A DNA stretch of 64,000 nt from Rhodoferax sp. (GTDB lineage: Bacteria > Pseudomonadota > Gammaproteobacteria > Burkholderiales > Burkholderiaceae_C), in the NCBI GenBank assembly GCA_030645355.1, contig JAUSNJ010000111.1, positions 37,771 through 101,770 on the forward strand, written 5' to 3'. Shown here piece after piece: positions 9,681 to 18,765 of this stretch. How positions within the stretch are numbered: the stretch's first letter is position 1; every line of letters starts with the position of its first letter. The notes beneath the pieces are model-generated. The model worked only from the letters and a program-made list of their open reading frames with translations, did not search any database and was not told the origin of the DNA. The translations under genes and the position numbers were made by a program.

Positions 9681-10903
9681 GCAGTGGCAACCCGTGTGAG
9701 GTATTTGTCGATGACCGCCATATGCGCGTCCCAGCTGTAGTTCTGAAGGACGCGGTCACGTCCCGCTGCGCCCACCGACGCCAGATGCTCCGGCGCTCGC
9801 AGCAAGGCACTGATCTGGGTGATGAAGTCTTCTGCTGACTCCGCCGAAAAAATTTCAGTGCCGCTCCGGACTTCCAGCGCCTCGACACAGGATTTTGACG
9901 CGATGATGGGACGCGCCATGGCCATGGCTTCGAGAATCTTGTTTTGCAGACCTCGGGCAACCCGTAGCGGTGCCACGACGAGCGTTGCATGCTGAAGGTA
10001 GGGTCGCACATCCGGAACAGTGCCGGTGACCACTACGTGCTCGCTGGCCAGTGCGAGTACGTCCTCCGTGGGGCTGCGGCCCACGATGTAGAAGCGGATC
10101 ATGGGGCGTTCAGACACCAGCCGCGGAAAAATGTCTTTGACAAACCAGGTCACGGCATCAATGTTGGGCCAATAGTCCATGGCACCGGTGAACACCAGTG
10201 CTATTTCTCCACGGCGGGACGTGGCGTCCGCAAACGGCGAAACACGCGTCGCCAACGGGCTGAAAAAGTCAGCATCCACACCGTTGCCCATGGCATCCAC
10301 TCTTCCAGTGCTCTCGGGGGCCATGGATTGAAACAGCGCAACCTCATTGGCAGTGACAAAGAACGAATGCTTGGCTTTGGCTGCAATTGAGCGTTCGTAT
10401 GCCAGAAGGCACTGTCCCTCGCGGCGGTAGAGCCATGAGAGGGGCCATGAGTGGTTGGGCGCGTATTGCGTCCATTTGTGCGAATCCACATCCACAAAAT
10501 CGACGAGCATGGGGGTATTCGGGGCGAGACTTTGCTCCACATACTGGGCCATGACAGACGAGAAGATCACTGCCATGTCAATGGTGTTTTCGGCCAACAC
10601 GCTGTTGACCCATGTCTGCAAGCCCGCATTGCGGTAGTACTTGAGACCAAGCGCTTCGTTGGACAGTAAGGCGGTCGTACTTCGCAACTTGGCCCATCGC
10701 GGCTGAAGCTGCGCGACGTGCAGGTCCGGGCACATCGCACGCAGTGTCTCGACATGCTGTGCATCATCCGGGTCGTCTACGAAGGTCCCCAGAAAGACCC
10801 GGTGGCGCGCCGTCAAATGCTTGAGCAAGTGGTAAGAGCGCACCTTATCCCCTTTGTTGGGGGGATAGGGCAGCCGGTGCACCAGATAAAGCAGGTTGCC
10901 CAT
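9677..10903 (-). CDS. Glycosyltransferase, PEP-CTERM/XrtA system (TIGR03087 type)
   Basis: 408 residues. It opens with LLYLVHRLPYPPNKGDKVR, characteristic of the TIGR03087 glycosyltransferases confined to XrtA loci. A C-terminal GT-B donor domain contains VFTGAMDYWPN and the VAPLRVARGLQNKILEAMA nucleotide-sugar site. It acts at the cytoplasmic face of the inner membrane in repeat-unit assembly. It overlaps xrtA by 4 bp and follows the FemAB-like gene by 11 bp, so all are co-transcribed. Sugar specificity is unknown. Confidence 0.9.
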   Translation of the reverse strand: MGNLLYLVHRLPYPPNKGDKVRSYHLLKHLTARHRVFLGTFVDDPDDAQHVETLRAMCPDLHVAQLQPRWAKLRSTTALLSNEALGLKYYRNAGLQTWVNSVLAENTIDMAVIFSSVMAQYVEQSLAPNTPMLVDFVDVDSHKWTQYAPNHSWPLSWLYRREGQCLLAYERSIAAKAKHSFFVTANEVALFQSMAPESTGRVDAMGNGVDADFFSPLATRVSPFADATSRRGEIALVFTGAMDYWPNIDAVTWFVKDIFPRLVSERPMIRFYIVGRSPTEDVLALASEHVVVTGTVPDVRPYLQHATLVVAPLRVARGLQNKILEAMAMARPIIASKSCVEALEVRSGTEIFSAESAEDFITQISALLRAPEHLASVGAAGRDRVLQNYSWDAHMAVIDKYLTRVATA

Positions 10904-10914
10904 GATGATTGCTG

Positions 10915-11976
10915 TCAGCCCAGGTTTCGGACCACAAACGGTCCAAGCCAGTTGGCGAGAGTGAGTGGCATCCTCCGCCAGATGTTGATCATGAGCTTGT
11001 ATTTGGCATTGTTGGGGTTGTTTTGCGGTATGGAGTCACGCTTGTAGAGGCAAAACTCGTAGTGCAGTGGCTTGGGCTCGAATCCCCAGTTCTTCTTGAA
11101 TGCGTAGGGACCGGTGCCCAGCTTGCTGCGGCCGTAATCAAACACCTTGAGGCCCCGGGAGCACGCGCGGCGCATCAGCTCCCAGTACTTGAAGTCGTTG
11201 GCGGCCAGGTCGCGCGCGGCTTCGTCGTCCCCCGCGTAGTACGGCAGCACTTCGTCGCGGAAGTAAAAGCTGAGTACGCTACTGAGGGGCTTGCCGTCGT
11301 GCGTGGTAACCGTCAGGATTTCACAATCCTGTCCAAACTCTTTTTGCAGGGCCTGGAAATATTTCTTGGGCATGGCGGGTGTGCCATGGCGATGCACGTT
11401 GTCGGCGAACAGTGCAAAAAAACGGTCTACCGTGGGGTCAATTTGGCTGACCAGCGCGTTCTTGATGCCCTTTCGGACCATGGCCCGCTGCTTGCGGGGA
11501 ATGGCCTGCATGTTGGCCTCGTCTGTTGGCAGTATTTCTTTGCGAAACGTCACATAGATGTCTTGCATGGGCCACTCGGTGTGGCGTGCCTCGATATTGC
11601 GCAGCTCCAGATGGGCCACTCCCAGTTCACGGGCAATGCGTTGCGCTTCCCGTTCCAACGCGTCGGCGGCGTGTTGAGTGCTTGCGGCGACGCCGCCGTA
11701 CACCGCAAAAGGCAAGCCAGTCAATGCATTGCCAAACAGCCAACTGTTCACGTGGCCCAGCGGCAGCACGCCGACAATGGCACCATCCACCTCTGCATAC
11801 AAAAAATAGGTATCGTGCCGGAAGACATTGGCAATGATGTTCTGCCAGCCGGCACGGTGAAAGAACGTGGCGTCAGGGCAAGCCATGACAAATGCATCCC
11901 ATCGCGCAACGTTCGCGGTGTCGACTGTCTGCAGGCGGTGAATTGTAGGCAGAACTGCCTCAAGCTGAGTGGGCAT
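10915..11976 (-). CDS. FemAB-like GNAT-fold protein, XrtA/PEP-CTERM-associated
   Basis: 353 residues of the XrtA-associated FemAB family (TIGR03019). Two GNAT-like halves are recognisable; ATFFHRAGWQNIIANVF near the N-terminus and MRRACSRGLKVFDYGRSK near the C-terminus are typical of peptidoglycan bridge-forming FemAB relatives, which use aminoacyl-tRNA. In XrtA clusters the substrate is unknown; transfer of an aminoacyl group to polysaccharide or to a PEP-CTERM protein is possible. The start overlaps the deacetylase gene by 17 bp. Confidence 0.88.
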   Translation of the reverse strand: MPTQLEAVLPTIHRLQTVDTANVARWDAFVMACPDATFFHRAGWQNIIANVFRHDTYFLYAEVDGAIVGVLPLGHVNSWLFGNALTGLPFAVYGGVAASTQHAADALEREAQRIARELGVAHLELRNIEARHTEWPMQDIYVTFRKEILPTDEANMQAIPRKQRAMVRKGIKNALVSQIDPTVDRFFALFADNVHRHGTPAMPKKYFQALQKEFGQDCEILTVTTHDGKPLSSVLSFYFRDEVLPYYAGDDEAARDLAANDFKYWELMRRACSRGLKVFDYGRSKLGTGPYAFKKNWGFEPKPLHYEFCLYKRDSIPQNNPNNAKYKLMINIWRRMPLTLANWLGPFVVRNLG

Positions 11977-12811
11977 GTTTTACCGGTTGATCCAGAAAGA
12001 TGTGATCCATGCGGCCCCACCGAAAATCGGTCAGCAACTGGTTCAGCCGCGCCTCTACGCGGTCAATATTGACGTAATGACGGAACCGTGTTTTGGCTCC
12101 GATGCCAGCGATACGGGGCTGTTCTGTATCGATTTCCCATGGGTGAAAGTAAAAGATGCCTGACTGCTGGTCGGTTGAATTGACACGCTGAAGCATCCAG
12201 CGTGACAGCGCGTACGGTAGCAGGCGAAAGTATCCGCCTCCGCTGGACGGAAAGTTACGCCCGAAGGCGCGCAACGTGGTGATCGGCACTTCAAGCAGGC
12301 CGGGGCGAACCTCGTAGACAAACCGCGGCGAATCGGGCATGCCGTAGTGATCATGTGCGATAGGGTAAATGCTGGAGCTGTAGCGGTGGCCTGTGTGTGC
12401 CAGGCAATCAAAAGCCCAAAGATTGCTCTTGTCTATGGAAAAGCTGGGCGCGCGATATCCGCGAACCTCCTGCCCAGACAGATCCTCCAGAATTGCTTTC
12501 GCTAAACGAACGTCTTCCAGGAACGCTGCTTCAGTCAAGTCACTGGCGCGCTCGTGACCATAGCCGTGGCTGGCCAACTCGTGACCACGGTCCACAATCT
12601 GTCTTATCAGCTGCGGGTAGCGCTGCGCAATCCAGCCCAGGGTAAAAAAAGTTGCCTGCGTGCTGTGTTGATCCAGCATGTCGAGGATACGGTGCACATT
12701 GCGCTCTACACGGCACTCGCGATTGTCCCAGTCGGCGCGGTCAATGTGTGGGGCAAAGGCGGAGACCTGGAAATAATCTTCCACGTCGATCGTGAGGGCG
12801 TTGGTAATCAT
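11960..12811 (-). CDS. Polysaccharide deacetylase, XrtA-associated (NodB domain with DUF3473)
   Basis: 283 residues. The NodB homology domain shows the metal-site Asp in LTIDVEDYF (about 7-14) and the two histidines in SHGYGHE (82 and 86), plus YRAPSFS; the C-terminal part is the DUF3473 region found in XrtA deacetylases (TIGR03006). It removes N-acetyl groups from the growing or exported polymer, a step that in other biofilm systems controls surface retention. No signal peptide is visible, as is usual in this subfamily. It overlaps the ATPase gene by 4 bp (ATGA). Confidence 0.9.
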   Translation of the reverse strand: MITNALTIDVEDYFQVSAFAPHIDRADWDNRECRVERNVHRILDMLDQHSTQATFFTLGWIAQRYPQLIRQIVDRGHELASHGYGHERASDLTEAAFLEDVRLAKAILEDLSGQEVRGYRAPSFSIDKSNLWAFDCLAHTGHRYSSSIYPIAHDHYGMPDSPRFVYEVRPGLLEVPITTLRAFGRNFPSSGGGYFRLLPYALSRWMLQRVNSTDQQSGIFYFHPWEIDTEQPRIAGIGAKTRFRHYVNIDRVEARLNQLLTDFRWGRMDHIFLDQPVKHAHSA

Positions 12812-13914
12812 GGCAGCGTGGACTCTTTGGGCTTGCCGACGGCCGCCACCAACTTCTGCAACATGCCCAGTACTTCCAGATTGATGCGCTCCATGCGCAA
12901 AATACTTCGCTCCATGCGGCGCATGCGGGCATCGAATTGTTCGCTCGCCAGCCCACTAATCTGACCGGATAGCGCGTCCGCCACCGCGGGTTCCAGGTGA
13001 AGCTTGCTGATGTCGACATCCAGAGGGGTGAGATCACTGTCGCGGCGCAGGCCAGAGTCATCCCAGTCGGGATTTTCATTGTTGAGCGTAGCAAAAGGCG
13101 CCACGTATTCTTCGGCCAGCTCATTGACGACTTCATTGACCTCCGCAATGCCAAAAGCATCTTTGCCGCCCAAGTAGCCTAAAAGCAGGAGCCGATCACA
13201 TATCTGATTGATGCGCCGGGGAATGCCGCCTGACCCGTCGTAAATGCCTTTAAAAGCTGCGGCATCGAAGCTGGGTCGCCCCTTTGAGCCGACACACAGC
13301 AGTCGGTGCTCAATGTACCCTTGGGTCTCTTCTTGGTCCATGGGGCCGAGGTGGCACGTGGCAGTAACGCGTTGGCGCAGTTGCTGCATGGAGGGGCTGC
13401 GCAGTATGGCGCGAAACTCGGGTTGACCCACCAGGAAGGTCTGCAGCAGGGCTTGTTCTCCATACTGGAAGTTGGACAGCATGCGCAACTCTTCCACTGC
13501 GCGAGGGGTAAGATTTTGCGCCTCGTCGACGATCAGCAGACAACGGCGGCCTTCGATGGCCTGGCTGACCAAAAAAGCCTCCAGCGCCATGAGTAAATCG
13601 GCCTTGGACACGCCGTTTATGCGCACACCGAAGGCTGCACCGACGAGACGTAGCGTGTCGTCGGCATCCAGTTGAGTGGTCACCAGATTGGCTGCAAGGA
13701 CCTTTTCGGAATCGAGCATTGCCAGCAAACCGCGAACGATGGTGGTCTTGCCCGCTCCCACGTCGCCTGTGATGACGATAAAGCCTTCGCTGCGCTGCAC
13801 GCCGTAATCCAGGTAGGCCCGGGCACGGCGATGCTGCTTGCTGGCAAAGTAAAAGGCTGGGTCTGGATTAAGCTGGAACGGCTTGCCGGTTAATCCGTAA
13901 AACTCTTCATACAT
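12808..13914 (-). CDS. XrtA/PEP-CTERM-associated AAA ATPase
   Basis: 368 residues of the TIGR03015 family. It opens MYEEFYGLTGKPFQLNPDP, an ExeA/GspA-like N-terminus, with Walker A GDVGAGKTT at 50-58 and Walker B LLIVDEAQN at about 127-133. The C-terminal 100 residues look coiled and may carry partner contacts. The family is related to ExeA, which helps assemble secretins through the cell wall; here it probably serves assembly or gating of the polysaccharide export apparatus, but this is inferred. ATG 13914 lies three bases after the stop of the outer-membrane protein gene. Confidence 0.88.
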   Translation of the reverse strand: MYEEFYGLTGKPFQLNPDPAFYFASKQHRRARAYLDYGVQRSEGFIVITGDVGAGKTTIVRGLLAMLDSEKVLAANLVTTQLDADDTLRLVGAAFGVRINGVSKADLLMALEAFLVSQAIEGRRCLLIVDEAQNLTPRAVEELRMLSNFQYGEQALLQTFLVGQPEFRAILRSPSMQQLRQRVTATCHLGPMDQEETQGYIEHRLLCVGSKGRPSFDAAAFKGIYDGSGGIPRRINQICDRLLLLGYLGGKDAFGIAEVNEVVNELAEEYVAPFATLNNENPDWDDSGLRRDSDLTPLDVDISKLHLEPAVADALSGQISGLASEQFDARMRRMERSILRMERINLEVLGMLQKLVAAVGKPKESTLP

Positions 13915-13917
13915 GGG

Positions 13918-15486
13918 CTACAACTGCAGGTTAAGGCTGGCCGTCACAGCGGATTCTGAGTAAGGGTTGACGCTATTTTCCGAGTCCACCCTCCGCAGGC
14001 CAAACGTCGCAGTCGCTTTCTTGCCGATCTTGCCTGTCAAACTCAACTTCGCTGCGCGCAATGTCGTTGACTGTGTACTTGTTGTACCGGTGGTAGTGAT
14101 CTGCGAAATCAATAGGCCCAAGGAGTAATCAGGGGTGAGACGGTGCGAGAAATTGCCACTCAATGCTTGCTGGCGTATGGTGGGGGATGCTGTGAAATCA
14201 TCAATCGCTGTGGTCAGCGTGTCTAAGCGGTTGCTTTCTGACTGTTCAGCGAAAAGCGTGATGGTATCGCGTACGCCCAGGAGCGCAAGCGAAAGCTGCT
14301 GCCGGTGCTCGAGTCCCATGGACGAAGCAGCGAAACCAGTATTCACGATGGCACCAGGGGAGATGCCATAAGTCTGCAAATAGGCGTTGACCAGCTGGGC
14401 GCGGGCGATTGGGTCGGGCTCAGTCGTTGCGAACTGGGAAAAATAGAGATCATAGGCTGTGCCGCGGCTACCTGCTCCTGGGGTCGGGGTAACTTGCTTG
14501 GTGTCCGAGTAATGCCATACGGTGCGCGCTGTGCGGTGGTCAAAGTCCAGCTTGTATGTGTCTCCATAAGAATGATGGAGCAGGACTGCCAGCAACTTGG
14601 TCGACTCCATGGGTTTCCACGCGAGACCAGCCCCATTCACAGCGCTCGATTCTCTGTTTGGAGTGGTGAAGTTGTTGGACTCAATGCCTGTCTGTGCGGA
14701 CACATTGAATCGTTGCGTGATAGCAAAAGCCAGCCCCAGAAGTGCTGTTCCATATTCAACGGTACGGCCTGTGTTGTAGTGCACATCCTGGTTCTTGATA
14801 TCTGCACGCCAGCTCAGTCGTTTGGCACCTATGTCACCTTTGAAGTCCAAAGATAGCTCATTGGCTGCGTTATCAGACGCGGCAGCCGTTCCACTGGAAG
14901 TGGTGGAATGGCTGTAGCGTGCCGAATAAGTCGCAACATCACTCAAATGCCCCTGCAAAGAAGGGGAAACGCGGTACGTGGAAACCTCAGTACGGTTAGC
15001 GTTGATGGAAGTGTTGTCAACCGACTGGCTGCCAAAAGCTGAAATCGCCTGTTGGGCAATCGACCCCGCTACATCGAGGAAAAGCGTGTCATCAATCGCC
15101 TCAAACTGCAAAGTCGACGAAAGGGCGTTGGCATGGCGATTTGCCGCCGTGGAGTTTGCATACGCTATTCCGCTTATGGCGTAATCCAGAGAGCCCTTTG
15201 CACGAGCTTTGTTGAGATCCACATGAATACCGGGACTGACTTCAGTTATCAACTCAGACTGGCCGGTGCGGTTGAGGCGTACATTGTCCGTCCATGTCTC
15301 GGTAATGGTGATCCGCGGAACTACAGCAATAGATTGCTTGGGTTCGACGCTCTTTTCGGTACTTTGCGCTGCCACAAGCGGAGCCGCAAGAGCTACGCCC
15401 AACATCATCACCGCTGTACGCACTGGTCTATGCTTAGTTGGAGGCTTCTTGTCCATACCCGTATCCATACCCATATCCGTATCCAT
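13918..15486 (-). CDS. TIGR03016-family PEP-CTERM-system outer-membrane protein
   Basis: 522 residues from the first of four in-frame ATGs (15486, 15474, 15468, 15456). MDKKPPTK at 15456 gives the most ordinary signal peptide, ending LAAPLVAAQS. The mature part is rich in alternating beta-strands with aromatic girdles and ends ASLNLQL, consistent with an outer-membrane beta-barrel of the TIGR03016 family restricted to XrtA loci. It may be the export or anchoring pore for the polysaccharide. The first 53 bp overlap the 3' end of the kinase gene inside a hexanucleotide tandem repeat. Base composition is slightly lower in GC than in neighbouring genes. Confidence 0.85.
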   Translation of the reverse strand: MDTDMGMDTGMDKKPPTKHRPVRTAVMMLGVALAAPLVAAQSTEKSVEPKQSIAVVPRITITETWTDNVRLNRTGQSELITEVSPGIHVDLNKARAKGSLDYAISGIAYANSTAANRHANALSSTLQFEAIDDTLFLDVAGSIAQQAISAFGSQSVDNTSINANRTEVSTYRVSPSLQGHLSDVATYSARYSHSTTSSGTAAASDNAANELSLDFKGDIGAKRLSWRADIKNQDVHYNTGRTVEYGTALLGLAFAITQRFNVSAQTGIESNNFTTPNRESSAVNGAGLAWKPMESTKLLAVLLHHSYGDTYKLDFDHRTARTVWHYSDTKQVTPTPGAGSRGTAYDLYFSQFATTEPDPIARAQLVNAYLQTYGISPGAIVNTGFAASSMGLEHRQQLSLALLGVRDTITLFAEQSESNRLDTLTTAIDDFTASPTIRQQALSGNFSHRLTPDYSLGLLISQITTTGTTSTQSTTLRAAKLSLTGKIGKKATATFGLRRVDSENSVNPYSESAVTASLNLQL

Positions 15487-16354
15487 AGCCCGCTTTAAAG
15501 GATGTTGTCGCCTGATTGAGCATCATGAGCTTGATCGGGCAGGCTTCGATGGTGGATAGTGCATTGCGAACGGCTGACTGAAGCGTTGTTTCCGCTTTGA
15601 CGACAATAACAATCTGCCCCATGTGAGTGGCCAGCACGCGAGACTCAGTGGTCAATAGCAGGGGCGGCGAATCAAAAATAATGATTCGATCAGAATAACG
15701 ATTACCTATGTCTTCTATCAGACGCGTCATGGCATCGCTGGCCAGCAATTCCGTCGCACGAGGGTGCGCGGTGCCACTGGGCAAAATGGTGAGTTTTTCG
15801 ATATTGGTTTTGAGCAGTACGCTCGATAGATCGCAGGACTCATCCACCACCAGATCCAGAAGCCCTGGACTAGGGGGTAGACCCAGACGGTTGAGGATCG
15901 AGGGGCGCGCTACATCTGCATCCACCAGCATGACGGTGTAATCCAGCTCGGTTGCAATGCTCAATGCAAGGTTGATCGCAGTAAAGCTCTTACCTTCGCC
16001 CGGCAACGCACTTGTCACCATGATGAGATTGCCATTGTGGATCACGCTTGCGCCCTTGCCTGTAGCGTTCGCTATGAGGGGGCGTTTGATAACGCGAAAC
16101 TGGTCAGCGATCTGGGAGCGAGGGGAATTGGGACTCACAATTCCGGCGGCGGCAAGTGCATTCAAATCTATCTCGACGCTGCGAGACGTAGTGATGGGCT
16201 GCACTGGTTGTTCAGCCGCAGAAACAGTTGCTGGCGAGGCGACGTTTTGTTTTATCGCGGGCAACACCCCTGCTGCTGAGACCGCCGGGATTTCAGCCCC
16301 TGCGCGCTTGAGCTGTTCCAGGCGCCGGGCTGCTTGTTCGATCAGGCTACTCAT
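15434..16354 (-). CDS. XrtA-associated tyrosine autokinase (BY-kinase)
   Basis: 306 residues of the TIGR03018 type. Walker A SALPGEGKSF is at about 115-124, Walker A' in VMLVDADVARP and Walker B in IIIFDSPPLLL. The C-terminus ends in six consecutive Gly-Tyr pairs (about 289-300) before GQEASN; such tyrosine clusters are the autophosphorylation targets of Wzc/CapB kinases. It is cytoplasmic and pairs with the chain-length protein encoded immediately upstream, controlling polymer length by cycles of phosphorylation. A cognate phosphatase is encoded divergently at 18766. The Gly-Tyr DNA is shared with the next gene's start. Confidence 0.92.
   Translation of the reverse strand: MSSLIEQAARRLEQLKRAGAEIPAVSAAGVLPAIKQNVASPATVSAAEQPVQPITTSRSVEIDLNALAAAGIVSPNSPRSQIADQFRVIKRPLIANATGKGASVIHNGNLIMVTSALPGEGKSFTAINLALSIATELDYTVMLVDADVARPSILNRLGLPPSPGLLDLVVDESCDLSSVLLKTNIEKLTILPSGTAHPRATELLASDAMTRLIEDIGNRYSDRIIIFDSPPLLLTTESRVLATHMGQIVIVVKAETTLQSAVRNALSTIEACPIKLMMLNQATTSFKAGYGYGYGYGYGYGQEASN
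15453..15488. repeat. Hexanucleotide tandem repeat (TAYGGR)n read in two frames
   Basis: About six copies of a TAYGGR-type 6-mer on the minus strand. In the kinase frame they encode (Gly-Tyr)6; shifted by one base they encode MDTDMGMDTGM, supplying four candidate ATGs for the outer-membrane protein. Gain or loss of one unit keeps both frames. Confidence 0.85.
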
Positions 16355-16360
16355 AAATAT

Positions 16361-17938
16361 TCATCCTGCGCGCCCAGACAACAAAGAAAATGCGACCATT
16401 CCGACGGCGAACATGAGCACCAAAGCCCCGGAAGCACCGGCAAATTTCTTGACATCAGTTTTTCTGGAGGCCAGCTCTGCATCACTGAGTATGAGCGACA
16501 CGGTTCCAAGCAACGGCAGCCCCACCGCATCAGTGAGCGATCGGGGGTCATAGAAAACGGACCGCAGCTGACTAATAGCAAACGATATGGCCATTCCCGC
16601 TGCAATAGCGGCCAGCAAAGCCAGAGGCAGCAACAGCAATCGATTGGGTGCCACGGGTTTGGGTGACGCGCGGGGGGGGTCGATCAGGCGGAAATCGGCA
16701 ACACCTGCCGCACTGTCCAGGTCACCTGAGAGTGCTGCGGATTCACGCCGTGCGACCAAGTCGTTGTAATTCTTCTTGTTGATATCGTAGTCGCGGTTGA
16801 GTTGTGCAAATTCGGCTTCTATTTGAGGTGCTGTCTTCATCAACTCAAGTGCTCTGCGATATCTTGCCTCATACTCGCCGACCCGTGCTCGCAAGGACGC
16901 AACTTGCACCTCAGCTGTGGCCAATAGACGGCCCAATTCTTGCGCAGCCAGATTCGAGCCCCCGGAAGACGGCATGGGGTTTGAAAGTGCCGCTTTGCGC
17001 AGTTGTTGAACTTCTCTTCGCTTCAAGTCTTCCAATTCCCTAATCATTCGGCGCGTTCCAGCTACATCGGGGTGCTGCTCCGTATAGCGCTGAAGCAAGT
17101 TATCCAGATTTCTTTTTTGGGCATCAATACGCGCGTCAATCTCCGGCGTCGATACGCTCACATTTGACTCTTGTAGCAGACTCCTCGACGTCAAATTGTT
17201 GCTTTGATTCTTTTCCTCGTCCAATTGACTCTTGGCCGAATTGCGGGCGTTTTCAGCCTCGCGGAGCTCCAGTCTCGCCTGATTGAGTTGCGTGTTGATG
17301 GACCCTAACTGTTCGGCCATCCCCTTGCCTTCACCAGCCTGCAATTCGAGATTGCGCAACTTGAACTCCTTGAGGCGCGTCTCGGCTTCCTGGAGCTTGG
17401 TCTCGTAAGACTTGATCTGTTCGTCGATAAACCTCTTGGCAACTTCGGAGTCCTTGCGGCTGTCGCCTAAACTGGACTCCACAAAAATAGATACCAGCGC
17501 CTGCACGACACGTTTGGCTTTGTCCGGGCTGACATCTCGATACGAAAGTGTGTAAAGGTTGTCGCGGCCAACGGTCTTGATTTCCAGTGTCTTGGTCAGA
17601 CCCTCTATTAGGTTTTCCTGTTCAGCCTTGGACTGGGCACTTAGGTCCAAGTCCGCCATACGGACAAGCTTTTCAATGTTGGGTCGGCTGATGAGTGTGC
17701 GACTGAGCATGCTGACTTGCTGATCGACATTGGGCTGTACAGCCAAACCAGACATCAAGGGCTTGAGGATGGATTGCGTGTCGACATAAATTCGAGCTGA
17801 AGCCTCGTACTTGTCCGGAACTACCAGCACAATAACCACACCGATCGCTGCCACGATCCAAGCCGTCAATAGCCCCATCCAACGGTGCTTCCACATGCCC
17901 CGGAGTATGGTCAGACCCTGACTGATTAACTCATCCAT
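16361..17938 (-). CDS. XrtA-system polysaccharide chain-length determinant (Wzz-type)
   Basis: 525 residues, TIGR03007 family. A Wzz domain with a first membrane helix at about 20-40 (LLTAWIVAAIGVVIVLVVP) is followed by VPDKYEASARIYVDT, then long coiled-coil stretches (about 180-330 and 350-390), a second helix at about 430-450 and a third near the C-terminus. It is the inner-membrane co-polymerase that sets polymer length and activates the separately encoded autokinase seven bases downstream. A run of eight C residues on the coding strand (16672-16679) lies in the Pro-rich segment before the second helix and could slip. Confidence 0.92.
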   Translation of the reverse strand: MDELISQGLTILRGMWKHRWMGLLTAWIVAAIGVVIVLVVPDKYEASARIYVDTQSILKPLMSGLAVQPNVDQQVSMLSRTLISRPNIEKLVRMADLDLSAQSKAEQENLIEGLTKTLEIKTVGRDNLYTLSYRDVSPDKAKRVVQALVSIFVESSLGDSRKDSEVAKRFIDEQIKSYETKLQEAETRLKEFKLRNLELQAGEGKGMAEQLGSINTQLNQARLELREAENARNSAKSQLDEEKNQSNNLTSRSLLQESNVSVSTPEIDARIDAQKRNLDNLLQRYTEQHPDVAGTRRMIRELEDLKRREVQQLRKAALSNPMPSSGGSNLAAQELGRLLATAEVQVASLRARVGEYEARYRRALELMKTAPQIEAEFAQLNRDYDINKKNYNDLVARRESAALSGDLDSAAGVADFRLIDPPRASPKPVAPNRLLLLPLALLAAIAAGMAISFAISQLRSVFYDPRSLTDAVGLPLLGTVSLILSDAELASRKTDVKKFAGASGALVLMFAVGMVAFSLLSGRAG

Positions 17939-18016
17939 CGGGGAATTACTCTTAAATTGGAAAAAAGCATCGCAACGCTATCGCATGTACAGCGTGCGGA
18001 GAATATTGGGCTGAAA

Positions 18017-18646
18017 TCAGAACCAGCCTTGGGGAATGATAAGGATGTCCCCCGGGCGCATCTCGACATTGGCAGAAATATCCCCGCGCTTGATCAAGTC
18101 GTTGATGCGCACAGCATAGCGCTTGGCCCCCTCGGAGGCCCGCGTGATAGATGCTGAATTGCCATCCGCAAAATCGGTCAGACCACCAACCGCGATCATC
18201 ACATCCAGCAGAGTCATCTTTTGCTTATAGGGCAAGGCCTGCGGTTTGGATGCTTCGCCAACTACTCGGATTTGTTCACTGTACGGACCTACAAAACTCG
18301 TCACGATAACGGTTACGACGGGATCGCGTACAAATTTACCCAGCGCTTTTTCGATCTCTCTGGCTATTTCGACGGATGTTTTGCCTTGAGCGACGAGCTC
18401 ATCTACCAACGGAGTAGAGATTTTGCCGTCCGGGCGCACGGGCGCCGATAGAGAGAGCTCAGGGTTGCGCCACACAATGATGCTCAATGTGTCTCCCGCA
18501 CCGACGAGATAGTTGTAATCAGGTGCAGCTGCAAGGGCGGGTGCCTGATTCACGGGCTTGCCAGCGCAAGCTGCTACCAAACCAACAAGTAGACTTATGG
18601 CAAACCAGCGAATGGATGCAGTAAGAAAAGCGTGAATGACTTTCAA
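18017..18646 (-). CDS. XrtA-system polysaccharide export lipoprotein (Wza-type)
   Basis: A TTG start at 18646 is preferred: GGGGG lies six bases upstream and the product opens with a clean lipoprotein signal ending LLVGLVAAC (Cys27). Upstream TTG 18721 or ATG 18706 would bury that signal. The mature protein carries the polysaccharide biosynthesis/export domain (DYNYLVGAGDTLSIIVWRNP) and an SLBB-like region ending MRPGDILIIPQGWF, as in TIGR03027. It would sit in the outer membrane as the export channel. It is the first gene of the operon; on the minus strand TTGCCA and TATATT about 40-80 bases upstream look like a weak sigma-70 promoter. Confidence 0.85.
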   Translation of the reverse strand: MKVIHAFLTASIRWFAISLLVGLVAACAGKPVNQAPALAAAPDYNYLVGAGDTLSIIVWRNPELSLSAPVRPDGKISTPLVDELVAQGKTSVEIAREIEKALGKFVRDPVVTVIVTSFVGPYSEQIRVVGEASKPQALPYKQKMTLLDVMIAVGGLTDFADGNSASITRASEGAKRYAVRINDLIKRGDISANVEMRPGDILIIPQGWF

Positions 18647-18765
18647 GGAATACCCCCGTGACGTATAGACGGCAATTGTTTTGCTTATCGCAAGAATATA
18701 GCGCATTTGCGTGACTGGCAAGAACCGTCGAGGTCGGTCGCTGCGCAGATTGCTTCCTAGAATGC

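Noticed and set aside
18671..18686. Possible sigma-54 promoter (GG-N10-GC) upstream of the tyrosine phosphatase
   Set aside because: Spacing fits, but the -24 block CGGCAAT and flanks match poorly and such GG-N10-GC pairs are common by chance; not listed as a feature.
18017..18721. Longer start of the export lipoprotein at TTG 18721 or ATG 18706
   Set aside because: It would place 25 extra residues before a perfect lipoprotein signal, and no ribosome site precedes them; TTG 18646 is preferred.
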